A DNA stretch of 64,000 nucleotides from assembly GCA_033065855.1 (NCBI GenBank), contig JAVXUO010000974.1:124001-188000 (forward strand), given 5' to 3'. Source of the DNA: Escallonia rubra (lineage: Eukaryota; Streptophyta; Magnoliopsida; Escalloniales; Escalloniaceae). Each line of letters opens with the position of its first letter. The first letter of the stretch is position 1. Below are positions 34,049 to 45,200 of the stretch, piece after piece. A model generated the notes under the pieces. It made no database searches, was not told the DNA's origin, and saw only the letters and a program-made list of their open reading frames with translations. The position numbers and the translations under genes were made by a program.

Positions 34049-34781
34049 AAGAGGACTTTTGAGCCAGAAAGACATGAGAAGATTGAAGAAGAAGTAGATA
34101 AACTCTTAGCTACCAACTTTATTGAAGAGATCTACTACCCTGATTGGATCGCCAATGTTTTCATGGTTCCTAAACCAGGTGGCAAATGGCGAATTTCTAT
34201 TGATTACACAGACCTCAACAAAGCATGCTCGAAGGACAGCTACCCCCTTTCCAAGGATTGATCTTCTTATTGATGCTACTTCGGGTCACGAACTACTCAG
34301 TTTTATGGATGCATATTCTGGTTACAACCAGATCATGATGCACAAGGATGATGCTCCAAAACTTCATTCATCACAGAGAGAGGGTTATATTGTTATAAAG
34401 TAATGCCCTTCGAACTAAAGAATGTTGGAGCAACTTACCAACGCCTGGTGAACATGATCTTTCAAGACTTAATCGGAAAGAACATGGAGGTCTATGTTGA
34501 CGATATGCTCGTCAAGAGTATAAAGTCTGAATTCCATGTCAAAGACTTGAAAGAGACTTTCGACATCCTTTAAAAGTATAAAATGAAGCTGAACCCACTC
34601 AAATGCGCTTTCGGAGTTGCATCAGGGAAGTTTTTGGGATTTATAGTTTCTTAACGAGGAATTGAGGTGAACCCATAAAAGGTCAAAGCCATTCAAACCA
34701 TGACGTCCCCAAAAACCATCAAACAAGTGCAAGAGCTAACAAGAAGGGTCGCAGCCTTGGGAAGGTTCATGGCTCGATCAG
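34049..34781 (+). pseudogene. Gypsy reverse transcriptase, frameshifted
   Basis: Continues from the protease frame with FIEEIYYPDWIANVFMVPKP and WRISIDYTDLNKAC. One extra base in a run of five C (34243-34247) shifts the frame to the one reading DLLIDATSGHELLSFMDAYS. The catalytic box is intact as YVDDMLVKS (about 34493-34519). Several stops lie after it (near 34403, 34571, 34652 and 34676). The palm motifs are otherwise recognisable (KMKLNPLKCAFGVASGKFLG). RT copies the element RNA into DNA in the particle. Confidence 0.88.
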
Positions 34782-35290
34782 TTGAACGATGCTTGCCACT
34801 CTTCAGAGCCATCAGGAAAGCAAAAATTTTTGTTTGGACAGAAGATTGTCAGAAAATCGTTTGAAGAACTCAAAACATACTCAAGTTCTTCGCCCCTACT
34901 TTCGAAACCACTTCCTAGAGAAGACTTGTTTATATATCTCTCAGTCACCGAGGTCGCAATAAGCATTGTTTTAGTCAGAGAGGAGGATGGAGTCCAGAAA
35001 CCCATCTATTACATCAGCAAACTCTTACAAGATGTAGAGACAAGATATCCGAAGATCGACAAGATTGCACTAGCCCTCATCATATCAACTAGGCGTCTTC
35101 GACCGTATTTCCAGTCTCATACCATCATCGTTCTGACGGACCAACCACTTAGAAAGGTTTTACTGAGCCCCGAGGCATCAGGAAGATTAGTAAACTGGTC
35201 CATTGAGTTGGGGGAATTCGATATCCAATATAAACCTCGCACTGCAATTAAAGCTCAAGCCCTAGCGGACTTTATTGTCGAGTGTACATT
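34782..35290 (+). pseudogene. Gypsy RNase H (first, ancestral)
   Basis: Part of an open frame of 295 codons. It has the RT connection and RNase H core: LFIYLSVTEVAISIVLVREE, then PIYYISKLLQDVETRYPKID and IVLTDQPLRKVL. The family's acidic residues are partly replaced in the first motif (LSVTE). It ends with the linker LVNWSIELGEFDIQYKPR. Confidence 0.85.
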
Positions 35291-35669
35291 ACATGAAGAC
35301 CCCCCTCAGTTGGTGATTTCCGAGGTTACCGATCCTTGGAATCTTTATGTAGACGATTCTTCAGTTGTTGGTGGTAGTGGAGCCGAAATCATTCTTATAA
35401 GTCCAAAAGGTTTCACTATTGAGTATGCACTTCGCTTTGGATTTCAAGACTCAAATAACGAAGCAGAATATGAGGCTCTTCTCGCGGGGATATGGCTAGC
35501 ACATGCTTTAAAGGTGGATTCGCTATCAGTTCATAGTGATTCCCAACTGGTGGTCAATCATGTCTTAGAAGATTACGAGGCCAGAGACGAAAGAATGGCT
35601 CAATATCTCCAATTAGTCAAAACATTAGCTGCGAAGTTTGAAAACTTCAACATTCAACAAATCCCTTGA
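35291..35669 (+). pseudogene. Gypsy second RNase H (archaeal/plant-like type)
   Basis: Starts WNLYVDDSSVVGGSGAEIIL, followed by NNEAEYEALLAGIWLA and VHSDSQLVVNHV, the D...E...D layout of an RNase HI. This second domain downstream of the first is the dual-RNase H arrangement of Tat-lineage elements. In the first motif DGSS is more usual than the DDSS seen. The frame stops at 35667 and reopens in phase. Confidence 0.85.
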
Positions 35670-35792
35670 GATTAGAATACTCAGGTAGATACATTATCAA
35701 GACTTGCTTTCGCCGAAGCAACAGATGTCCGACGCTCGGTTTACCTTGAATTCCTCAAGGATCGCAGTATCAGTTCCCAAACTTAGATTGGA

Positions 35793-36641
35793 ATGATAGA
35801 TCAAGAACCATGTTGGATGGACATGATCATCAAATACTTGTCCACAGGCGAATTACCAAGTGAAAGACGTGAGGCGAGGAACCTTCGTGTCAAAGCTACT
35901 TGGTATGCATTAGTGGAAGGAATTCTATACAAGAAATCCTTCAGCCTTCCTTACATCAGATGCTTACGCTCGTCAGAATCCTTATACGCATTACAAGAAG
36001 TACATGAAGGGATATGTGGTCAACACCTCGGAGGCCGAACATTAGCCCTGAAAATCTTAAGGCAAGGATATTATTGGCCTACGATGTAGAAAGACGCCAT
36101 CGAATTCACACGAAGGTGTGACAAATGTCAAAAGTTTGCCCCAGTATCACATACACCAGTCGCCCCTTTGACTTTGGTTGTCTCTCCGACTCCTTTTGCA
36201 ATATGGAGAATGGATATGCTAGGCCCTTTTCCCATGGCGTCTGGACAACGACGATTTGTGATAGTGGTGATAGACTACTTCACCAAATGGACTGAAGCAG
36301 AATCCCTGGCAACCATTACTTCAGCCAAATGTGAGGATTTCTTCTGGAAGAATGTAGTCTGTCGTTTTGGAGTACCAATAGCTCTGGTCGTTGAGAACGG
36401 AAAGCAGTTTGACAACAACAACTTCTGAACCTTTTGCACGAACCTCTCGATCGATTTGAGGTTCACTTCTGTAGCTCATCCACAATCCAATGGTCAGACT
36501 GAAAACATGAACCGAAGCATCTTACAAGGGTTAAAGAAGAAGCTGGATGAAGTAAAGGCACATGCGTGGATGAACTCCCCAAGATGTTGTGGGCCTATCG
36601 AACAACTCCATATTCGGTCACAGGGGAAACACCTTTCTTAG
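35793..36641 (+). pseudogene. Gypsy integrase
   Basis: Three in-phase open stretches (35793-36089, 36168-36428, 36456-36641) separated by nonsense codons at 36087 and 36426. The HHCC zinc finger is visible (HEGICGQHLGG ... RRCDKCQKF). In the core, WRMDMLGP supplies the first Asp. The second expected Asp is Glu (VVENGKQF, codon 36393-36395), and SNGQTENMNRSI supplies the final Glu. Integrase inserts the cDNA with a 5-bp stagger, in keeping with the CATAG duplication. The Asp-to-Glu change makes activity doubtful even without the stops. Confidence 0.88.
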
Positions 36642-36861
36642 TCTGCTATGGAACGGAAGCAATGCTACCAGTTGAGATATGAGTTCCAACGATACGGACC
36701 TTGCACTTCAATGAAGGAAACAACAAAGTTGGACTATGAGCAAATCTTAATTTGGTAGAAGAAGCTCGAATTCAAGCCCATGAACGATTCGTTGTTATAA
36801 AAAACAAGTTACGCGGTATTACAATCAAAGAGTTCGTTTCAAGCAGTTTAACGAGGGAGAT

Positions 36862-37047
36862 ATGGTCCTTTGCAAGTTAGAAGTCTCCGATCCAAAAGCA
36901 GCGACGGGAAAGTTATTTCCAAATTGGGAAGGACCTTATCGTGTTATAAAGGTGCTCAAACTGGGTGCCTACACACTAGGAACACTCTCTGGAAAATCCA
37001 TCCCTCGTACTTGGAATGCTGAAAACTTGCGCAAATACTACCAGTAG
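36862..37047 (+). pseudogene. Gypsy pol C-terminal tail
   Basis: LVLCK-type start then FPNWEGPYRVIKVLKLGAYT and TWNAENLRKYYQ with a stop, the conserved end of pol in Tat/Athila elements. It lies in a different phase from the integrase, so a frameshift occurred between 36641 and 36862. Confidence 0.85.
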
Positions 37048-37250
37048 TGTCTTGCCCCGAGGCAAGACACTTCTCTTTCGGGGGGATAAGGGGCCCAGAC
37101 CTTATCAAAACCCCAACTTTTTAGAAATTGTCTTTAGATGATTTTTTCGAATAAATGGGTTGTTAAGCAATCCAGTGTAAACTTTATCTTTTGCTCGAGC
37201 AATAAAGTTATTTTTCCAAGCATTGTTATAATATAAACTTAGCCAATTAT

Positions 37251-37403
37251 TCTGCCCGAACAGAGTGCTAAACTTAGACAAAACATTATGTCCGAACAGA
37301 ATGATGGCCGAACACTCTGCCCGAGTAGAGTGCTAAACTTAGACAAAACATTCTGTCGAACAGAATGTTGGCCGAACACTCTGCCCGAGTAGAGTGTATA
37401 ACT
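37251..37403 (+). repeat. 64-65 bp tandem repeat after pol
   Basis: Units start TCTGCCCGA at 37251, 37316 and 37380 (partial). They share GAGTGCTAAACTTAGACAAA and GAATG(A/T)TGGCCGAACAC. The words CTGCCCGA and CAGAATG also make up the larger array at 39997-40829, linking the two arrays. Confidence 0.85.
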
Positions 37404-37734
37404 CTTGATTTTTATAAAAATGCAAGAATAGGCCAAACGAATTAGCTACAGACCGAAGTCCGTAAAGAAATAAAAGTTAATGGGGGCATCGTCACTCCAC
37501 CAAAGCTTTTACTTCTTCAAAATTTAGGCCGAGCGAGGGTGCTCGACTTCTTTACCAACTCTTTAAGTGACGAATAAAGAGTTAGAGTTAAAGTAAAAAT
37601 AGACAATACTGTGTGAATAGTATCATAAACCATGATAAAAACATAGTAATAAAAGATAGAGTTCTTACAAAAAGCCATTGAAAGGGCATCAAAGTACTCA
37701 GTCTAAACAAAATAAGAAGCCTAGATACAAAAAT

Positions 37735-39717
37735 CTAAGGCTCGGGGGCATCTCCTGAAGGACCCTCCTCTAGGGGGTGAGAAGTCGTGACGTCTCCTGC
37801 CTTCGAAGGCATAGCCGTCTCCCCGGATGGAGACACGACTGCAGGCATAACGAAGTCATCCAAAGGGATGTCTGGGAAGCACTCATCAAATATTTCCTTG
37901 GCCTTTGTGAAGCCCATCTCGTAGATCTCCAAGCCATCATCCGTTCGCTTCTTCAGCCATTCTTCCCCAGCATTTCCATCAAGGAAGTTGCAGATGCCTT
38001 GGTCTCGAGCCTTTTTCACCTCTTCTGCCTCCTTCCTCTTTGCCCGCTCCAGTCTCTTCTCCAGAGTCTCAATCTGAGCAAGAAAGTCTGCCTCTTACTT
38101 GCTCAACTCTTCAGCGCGACGGGTGGCTTCCTCTGCCTCCTTATGGCATCCTTCTTTTGCTGAGCCTCCTCAGCTGCCACCTGCCTCGCCATCTCATAGC
38201 GAGAAAGCATTGCAAACCCACTAGCATACATCTGAAATAAAGATTGGAACGATAAGTTGAATGAAGGCGGGAGGAAGAAACATAAGATCAGTCAGAAGGA
38301 AGAACATTACCGTGTACACAGCCTGAGCAAAAGAACATGCAAAAGTCTCGTGGGTCTAGTTTTGGAAAACCTCCTTGTCCCGAGGAAGAACTCTGTGAAC
38401 CATATGCTGCTCTGATATCTGACTGTCCGGCATACCGATGTCATCGCACTTGAGGGTCTATAGGGGACGGAAGATGGGATCCTCGTCGATAGACATTTTT
38501 TCTACAATAAGCGGAGAGCAATCAGAAGGAGTAACTCTTGTCTTCTTTGGAGCGGGGGGCAACTCTACGCTTGGCTGCTTCTCTTTTCTCTTCCCCTTGG
38601 CTTTCTGCAGAACACCAAAAAAGCCTCATTGCGATGATTTTCCACTTTCGCTTGCCATTTCTGCAACAAAGAAAGAAATCAATACAGAAATATACATTGA
38701 AACAAGGACTGAAACCAAAAACCTACCTAAAGCACACCTAGAGGAACACTCTCAGCAGGAGACATGCTAGAGATAGCAGGAGGAAGAGGAGGGTTCAAAT
38801 CTCCCACTGATCCCCGCCCATTCTAACTGCTACTCTGATAGAGGTTCGTTAATAGAAAGCCCTCCTCGGAGTTTGATGTGGCTAAGGATATGCTTGGTTA
38901 GGTTGTTAGGAGTGGGCTTGCCTGGGTTCTTAAAATCCTTACAGTTTGGATTCCAGTCTCTATCAAATGGAAGCTCCCCCTTGTTCAGGCGGCCAACGAA
39001 GAAGTATCTGGAATGCCAACCTTTATTTGACTTCGGACCTCCATTCAGAAGTCGTTGCCTACTATGAATATAATACCATCCCGGGCAGTTAGCAACTCCT
39101 TTGACGAAACAGATTTTGAAAAACACTCTCATAAAATCTGCCTCATCTGGTTTGTAGCCTGAAGTCTGAACCAAATATATAAGACCAACAACCTTCCTCC
39201 AACCGTTTTGAACAAGCTGCCCAGGAGCCATGCGATAATGATCGAAGAAACGAAGAGCAAAAGGGTGAAGGGGAAGTCTATACCCAAACTTCACTTGCTC
39301 TTCGTAAATCCCAGTTTCAAACTTTGTACCGTAATTAGCTGGTTCTTGCAAACCAGAAAGACGAGCGTACCAACCTTTGGGAAGAGGATATTCCCAAATC
39401 AACACCAACAAATCTTCAGCGGACATCTTACTTGACTTCTCATCCACCGTATACCAAGGCTTAGGATTATCCTTATCCTCGGCTTGATCCTTTACATCTC
39501 CTAAAGCATTCTTGGCAGGCAAAGAATGTGAAGGTTGAGAAGTTGAAGGCTGTAGAAGTTATGAAGTTGAAGGTTGTACTGGTTGTGAAGTTGAAGGCTG
39601 TGGAGGTTGTGGGTTTGCAGTTCCAGCTTCACTTCCTGAAGTTGAAACTCGTTCTGAACTCGAAGATAAACTACTGCTAACAACTATATCTTCTTCAGAT
39701 GTTGAAGTTTCGGACAT
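37735..39717 (-). pseudogene. Antisense spliced gene of the Tat element (Transposase_28-like)
   Basis: On the minus strand, start ATG at 39717. Likely exons are 39717-38727, 38660-38311 and 38231-37735. The introns have GT-AG ends: TTAG|GTAGGT ... TTTGTTGCAG and CACG|GTAATG ... TTATTTCAG. The N-terminus is Ser/Glu rich with a Pro-Gln-Pro-Ser-Thr-Ser tract. The 230-codon core (39522-38830) has the pattern of Pfam Transposase_28, 'putative gypsy type transposon' (YRLPLHPFALRFFDHYRMAP, then NGWRKVVGLIYL). A coiled coil (ETLEKRLERAKRKEAEEVKK) and an acidic end follow. The frame runs across the second intron in phase 0. It is broken by nonsense codons (39559-39561, one at the core's end near 38830, three in exon 2), an apparent frame change before the first donor and a frameshift in exon 3. 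Function unknown. Confidence 0.8.
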
Positions 39718-39850
39718 GTTTTCTATTGCTAACTTAAGAAGCTACGAAAACTTGAAGTGCTCAACAGAAAGAGGAGAAGAAAAGAGACTTACTTGAAGAG
39801 AAGAAAGCTTCCAAATGATTCGAGTGAGGTAAAAATGAAGTGAAAGATCT

Positions 39851-39860
39851 CATTTTATAG
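39851..39860 (-). promoter_or_regulatory. TATA box of the antisense gene
   Basis: CTATAAAATG on the minus strand, about 135 bp upstream of the antisense ATG, leaves room for a start site and a leader of about 100 bases. This supports transcription from a promoter independent of the LTR. Confidence 0.55.
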
Positions 39861-39996
39861 AGAAACACCAAGTAACCGTTTCTTGGGGAACCCAACGGTT
39901 CATCTACCCCATACGTGTCACAAGCTAAAGAGAAGAGAAGTTTGAAATTTAAAAATTTCCCGCTCATAAAAATTTATGGCAAAAGAGACACGTGAA

Positions 39997-40829
39997 CCGA
40001 ACAGAATTCTGCCCGAGCGGAATCTTACCCGAGCACTCTGCCCGAGCAGAACGCGCCTTGGCCAAACAGAATTTTGCCCGAGCAGAATGCTCTTTGGCCC
40101 AATAGAATTCTGCCCAAACAGAATTCTGTCCGAGCATTCTGCCCGAGCAGAATGTTCTTTGGCAAAACAGAATATTCTTTGGCCGAACAGAATCCTGCCC
40201 GAGCAGAATTCTGTCCGAGCACCCTGCCCGAGCAGAATTATGTCAGGGCACCCTGTCCGAGCAGAATATTCTTTGGCCGAACAAAATTCTACCCTAGCAG
40301 AATTCTACCCTAGCAGAATTCTGTCCGAGCAGAATTCTGCCCGAGCATTCTGCCCGAGCAGAATGTTCTTTGGCAAAACAGAATATTCTTTGGCCGAACA
40401 GAATTTTGCCCGAGCAGAATGCTCTTTGGCCGAGCAGAATTCTGTCCGAGCATTCTGCCCGAGCAGAATGTTCTTTGGCAAAACAGAATATTCTTTGGCC
40501 GAACAGAATTCTGCCCGAGCAGAATGCTCTTTGGCCGAACAGAATCATGCCCGAGCAGAATTCTGTCCGAGCACCCTGCCCGAGCAGAATGTTCTTTGGC
40601 CGAATAGAATATTCTTTGGCCGAACAGAATTCTGCCCGAGCAAAATGCTCTTTGGCCGAACAGAATTCTGCCTGAGCAGAATGCTCATTGGCCGAGCACA
40701 ATTCTACCCGAACATAATTGTGTTCGAGCAGGATTATGCCCGAGCAGAATTGTGCCCGAGCAGAATGCTCCTTGGCCGAGCACAATTCTGCCCGAGCAGA
40801 ATCGTGTCCGAGCAAAACTGTCTTTGGAT
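39997..40829. repeat. Tandem array of 36-bp (16+20) modules
   Basis: More than 20 variants of CAGAATTCTGCCCGAG and CAGAATGCTCTTTGGCCGA alternate, giving a 36-bp higher-order unit in several places. Because the period is a multiple of three, frames on both strands stay open (289 codons on +, 173 on -). These repetitive ORFs are not genes. Such arrays before the 3' LTR are known in Tat elements and can seed satellite DNA. Confidence 0.88.
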
Positions 40830-40928
40830 ATTTGAAATATCATAGAAATAGACTTGATTCTGTTTTGGCATATTTCGCTATCACCAGTGAAAAAAATGTA
40901 CTTTCACCCGCTTCATTAACGCTGGTAA

Positions 40929-40942
40929 AAGCAGGGGGCATA
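40929..40942 (+). promoter_or_regulatory. Gypsy polypurine tract
   Basis: AAGCAGGGGGCATA immediately precedes the 3' LTR; the AAAAGCAGGGGG core is the plus-strand primer site. Confidence 0.7.
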
Positions 40943-41383
40943 TAATATAGCTAAAAATACGCCTCCAATTCATATATGACACGTGGCAGTTATGACATGT
41001 AGTCCAGGCTGGTTTATTATTGATTTGGCACTTGCCATATCAGTGACCGGGCAGAATCCTAAAAGGACACTAGATCTATAGCTAAGATTGACATGTGATC
41101 CTCTAGGATCCTAATTCGATTCTGATTAGAGTTTTGCAAATCCTAATTCTACTAGGGTTCTCCTTCCTACTACTATATAAAGGAGTCTAACCCCTCAGGT
41201 ATGGACAAGCTCACACACATATACACTATGTACTATTACTTTTCAGAGTTCTACATAGTTAGCCATCTCTGACTCAAGCATCAGAGCGTTCTCCCGCCGG
41301 AACCCCACCTGGCGGTCACTCCGTGTTCTCTTTTGCAGGCCTATTTTCTGGTGTGGTTCCCAATCCAGTTTTTAGCTGCAACA
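40943..41383 (+). repeat. Gypsy 3' LTR
   Basis: 441 bp, starting TAATATAGC (TG changed to TA) and ending GCTGCAACA. It differs from the 5' LTR by roughly 8% and a small insertion after TAACCCCT. A TATA box at about 41173-41180 is intact and points toward the FEY gene. Confidence 0.9.
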
Positions 41384-42286
41384 CATAGCAATTTTTGTGT
41401 GAGCCGTTATGGCAATTACTTTTAAAATTAGACACTTAGGGTGTACTATTTGATAACGCGATTAAGCACTTTAAACTTAAAGTTTTCAAAAGTTTTTAAT
41501 TAAATGGGCTTGATAACGCTTAACATTGTATCACTTAAAAAATTAATTTCTACCAAAAATAGATTAAAACTTCAAGTCAGTGTGGACTTATTTAATGCTT
41601 ATCACTTAATTCTAAGTGAGATTGTTAAAAAGTTATTTGATATAATTTTACATAAAGAGAACAATTACCACCATGATACTGCCTCAACTAATTTGCTGAC
41701 AACACCGCTTCCACCACACGACGTACAAGCACCATTACAACTATTATTCCCTTTTGCTATCACCACCACAGTTATCACGACCTAGTCACCACCACCACAC
41801 CATCACCACCAAAAGGACATAGCCACCTTCAACACCCCATCGTCGCCATCAGCACGTCTATGTCCATCAAACCTATTTAAATATTCACCACAATACAAAC
41901 ATTACCATGACCGCCATCGACACTGCCACCACTATCACCACCGATGGCCAAAAGATAAAGTTATAAAGTACATAAATAAATGTATAATGTTAGTAAAGCG
42001 GAGAAATTTGTAAATAGAATAATTTATAAACATATGTTTTTAGTTTACTAAATATGTTAATTTATTTTTTAATAAAAATATCAGACACTTAAAGTTTTTT
42101 ACGCTTGACTTTTTCGACACTAAAATTAGTAATCTTTCATGACAAAAGCCAAATTTATTTTGCAAAACAGCTGCAAACACCAGGGGAGGTGAGAGAAAAT
42201 CTCCAAAAACACCAGAAAAGACAGATCCTCAGTGGAAGTGGGAGTGTGGGACTGTGTGTGTTTGTGTGTAACATAGCGGGGAAAGA
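41384..42286. other. FEY upstream region
   Basis: AT-rich with ACC/CAC-rich patches (41680-41950). The last 110 bases become GA- and GT-rich, like a plant leader. No clear TATA box at the expected place could be chosen. The gypsy 3' LTR promoter lies about 1.1 kb upstream of the ATG. Confidence 0.4.
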
Positions 42287-45200
42287 ATGGCAAGAATATC
42301 GTCTTTAGAGGAGGAGAAGGAGAAGGAGGAAAGGGTGCAGTTGAAGGTAAAGGTAAAGGTGAAGGTGAAGGAGGGACTGGGATGGATCGAGTGGGCGAGA
42401 GGGTGGCTCAACTTGATATACGAGATGCTGTTTCAGAGAATCACGGCCAGCCACTTGCAGAACCCCATGCCTCTGCCTCCCATCAACGACATCACCTGCG
42501 TTATCACCGGATCCACCAGTGGCATTGGCCGCGAAATCGCCAGGTATGCTGGTTTGTGTTGTGTGTAGTTCTTGTGCGTACATAATTTTGAAGACACCAC
42601 TGAAATTGAAAATATATACTAAATTGGACAAATCAGAAAAGTTCACTTTGTAGTTAGCGGGTTGGACGAGTTTAGCCCGTTCCTTGAGAGGACCAATTTC
42701 AGCTCCAAGAAAGGATGTTGAGATGCGTTAAATGATGCAATCGTTGTGCATTAAAGATGTTTACGGTATTTGATTTAATTAATGGGGACCAAGTTACTTA
42801 TTTGAAGGAAAATGAGCAATTAAGGCTAGATATGTGTTTCTTCCCCTGAGGCTTAGTAATGCTATTGATTAATGTTCTTTTCACCTCATCCCCTTAGACC
42901 AGTACGATTCACTGACTCAAGCCAAAACTCTTAAGTCACCTTAGGAAACTTCACAGAATTCACACTGGAGTTTGAGCTCGGAAACATATGCAAGCTAGCT
43001 AGAAAGAGCCTATTAGCAAGAACTGGATGTATATATATTAGATGAAGGGTTAGATTGGCAAAGCCCCTGCCTTCCCTAATTTTTCAATCCAAAAACTTGT
43101 ACGTGCTTACGGGCCAGTTACAGCTGACTTGACTTCACCACGTGATAAGGAATGTGCAATCCAAGTCAAATTTTGTGGCTAGTTGAACTTGTCCAGAAGA
43201 CTTGCAGGCATCCCTTAAGGAGGTTGTCAGTGGCTCATGTGGGAAGAAGTCCTACATGGACTTAGTACAAGTGTCCGGATTATAGGTGTCCAAGCATCAG
43301 ATTCATCCGATTTTCAAAACCCAAGACATGGGGACAGGATAAAAATTAATATTTATTCTTATTTTTTAGTTTTTCTCTACATAAGATGGTAATTTACGTG
43401 ACGCTCATTCTGTTAACTGTATGCTTATCTCATCTCAAAGCAATAAAGAAGTAAGAGAAACAGTAAATGATAGTGCTGTTAGTAGTATATCCTGCGAGAC
43501 GTGTCGGATACATAACCCATACCCATGTCCAACTGTCGTGTGTCTGACATGGATACTTCATGCATTTTGAAGAGTCCATGTAACATACGAAGAAATTTAG
43601 TGTGCTATGTATAAGCCCACACATTTCTGGCGCTGCTTTCAATGTTTTCGTTGAGCTTAGAGAGTTAACATCTCAATTTGACTCTTTTCATGCATATGGA
43701 CCAAATACATTTTGCTTTGGGCCATGGCCGCCCTTGCCAATTCCTTGTGAGGAAGAAGCAATTCTGTGAGGTTGACAGAAAAAACTCTTGGCCCTCTCTT
43801 GTTCCTTCAAATACTGAACTCTAGTTCTGCATCTCTGAGGATTTGCTTTCAGCAATATCATCCATTTTCAGCAATATCATTTTTACTTTAGTTATGATAC
43901 GCTTGAAGAGCATTGGGAACAATGTCCTATGGTGTATGTTATTTGAGGATGATATAGTGTTGGCTGATGAAACTAGATGCTAAGTTAGAACTACAGAGAA
44001 GTATCTCACCAAAGTTAATTGACTAAATTCTTGAATTTGCTGTTTTATTTATGCCCATGCGTATTACTTGTTGTGTATCATGAGTCCCTCGACATTTCCT
44101 GCTCATCTTTTAGTTGCCGACGTGGATGGATTACATTGCGTGTCTCTTTCTTTTGTTAACAGGCAATTGGCAGAATCAGGGGCACATGTTGTAATGGCGG
44201 TTAGGAACCCAAAGGCTGCTCATGATCTGATTCAAAGGTGGCAGGATGAATGGGCAGGAAGAGGCCTTCCTCTTAATATTGAGGTAGCAAGAAATTTTAA
44301 CTCACCACAGACGTGATGTTCTAAGCAGAACAGCTTCATCTATTTGTATGCTGAGCCCCTCCCCCTTCAACACAAAAAAAGAAGCTCACAAAACGATGCA
44401 CACGTGGCACTACTCTTCCATTTCAATTTGTAAAGTTGCAGGAGGTGAACTAACTGAAAATGTGACTTTTAAGGTGATGGAACTTGATCTTCTCTCCCTG
44501 GATTCTGTTGTAAGATTTTCTGAAGCATGGAATGCACGTTCAGGACCTTTGCATGTGCTCATCAATAATGCGGGGATATTTTCGATTGGGGGTAAGTATA
44601 TTAAGTATTTCTCTTCTAAAAAATCTATTCTTCTTTCTACTTTTAACGAATAGTTTCTGGATGAGAAACTCCTGAACTTTTTACTGTACTTCAGTTGCAC
44701 ACGGCACTCTGCCCTCTATTATGTACGCACTTTCCATCAGGGAATAGGACCGCAATTCTATTTTAACTTCAGTGTGACCTTATGTATATCTACTCAGCTT
44801 CTTTTAATTTGACATATTGTAGTATGTACTATATAGTGGCCCAAACTTTCTCTATTTTTTTTTTGCAGAAGAAACACCGACTAATATGCACCTTCTTCCC
44901 CCCTTTAAATTCATGCTTCATGATTTCTCTTGAGCTCTATCGTTGATAATGATGTTAGTGGCTCTTTGCAAAACTATGCAGCTAAATTATTTATGGTTTG
45001 CGAGTAGATCATAAGTCTTCTTATCAAACTGAGTTTTGTGTTTCTAACAAGTGAAAAAATAGTTAACAGGATGAGGAAAAATCCTCAGGTTTTTTCAAGT
45101 ATCCAACACTGAATGAAACTGAGGAGCCATCTTTGAACTGAATCCTCTTGTATCTCCCGGGCTCATGCTCAGCTTGAGTAACTTTTCTGTTTGTTTATTT

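Larger units (their letters stand above)
31021..41383 (+). mobile_element. Ty3/gypsy retrotransposon of Tat type with antisense gene
   Basis: A complete 10.36-kb element with a perfect 5-bp TSD. Order: 5' LTR, PBS, gag, protease, RT, RNase H, a second RNase H, integrase, tandem repeats, antisense gene, second tandem array, PPT, 3' LTR. A second RNase H after the first, and extra sequence with an antisense gene between pol and the 3' LTR, are hallmarks of the Tat clade (Grande, Retand, Ogre relatives). The LTRs differ at roughly three dozen positions by hand count (about 8%), so it is older than the copia element. Gag and pol frames carry many nonsense codons and two frameshifts, so it is non-autonomous now. 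Confidence 0.95.

Noticed and set aside
39976-40845. Long open frames on both strands (289 and 173 codons) with repeated RAE-C-SLAEQN-type peptides
   Set aside because: They are produced by the tandem array, whose period is a multiple of three with no stops in any copy. They carry no domain and open on both strands at once.
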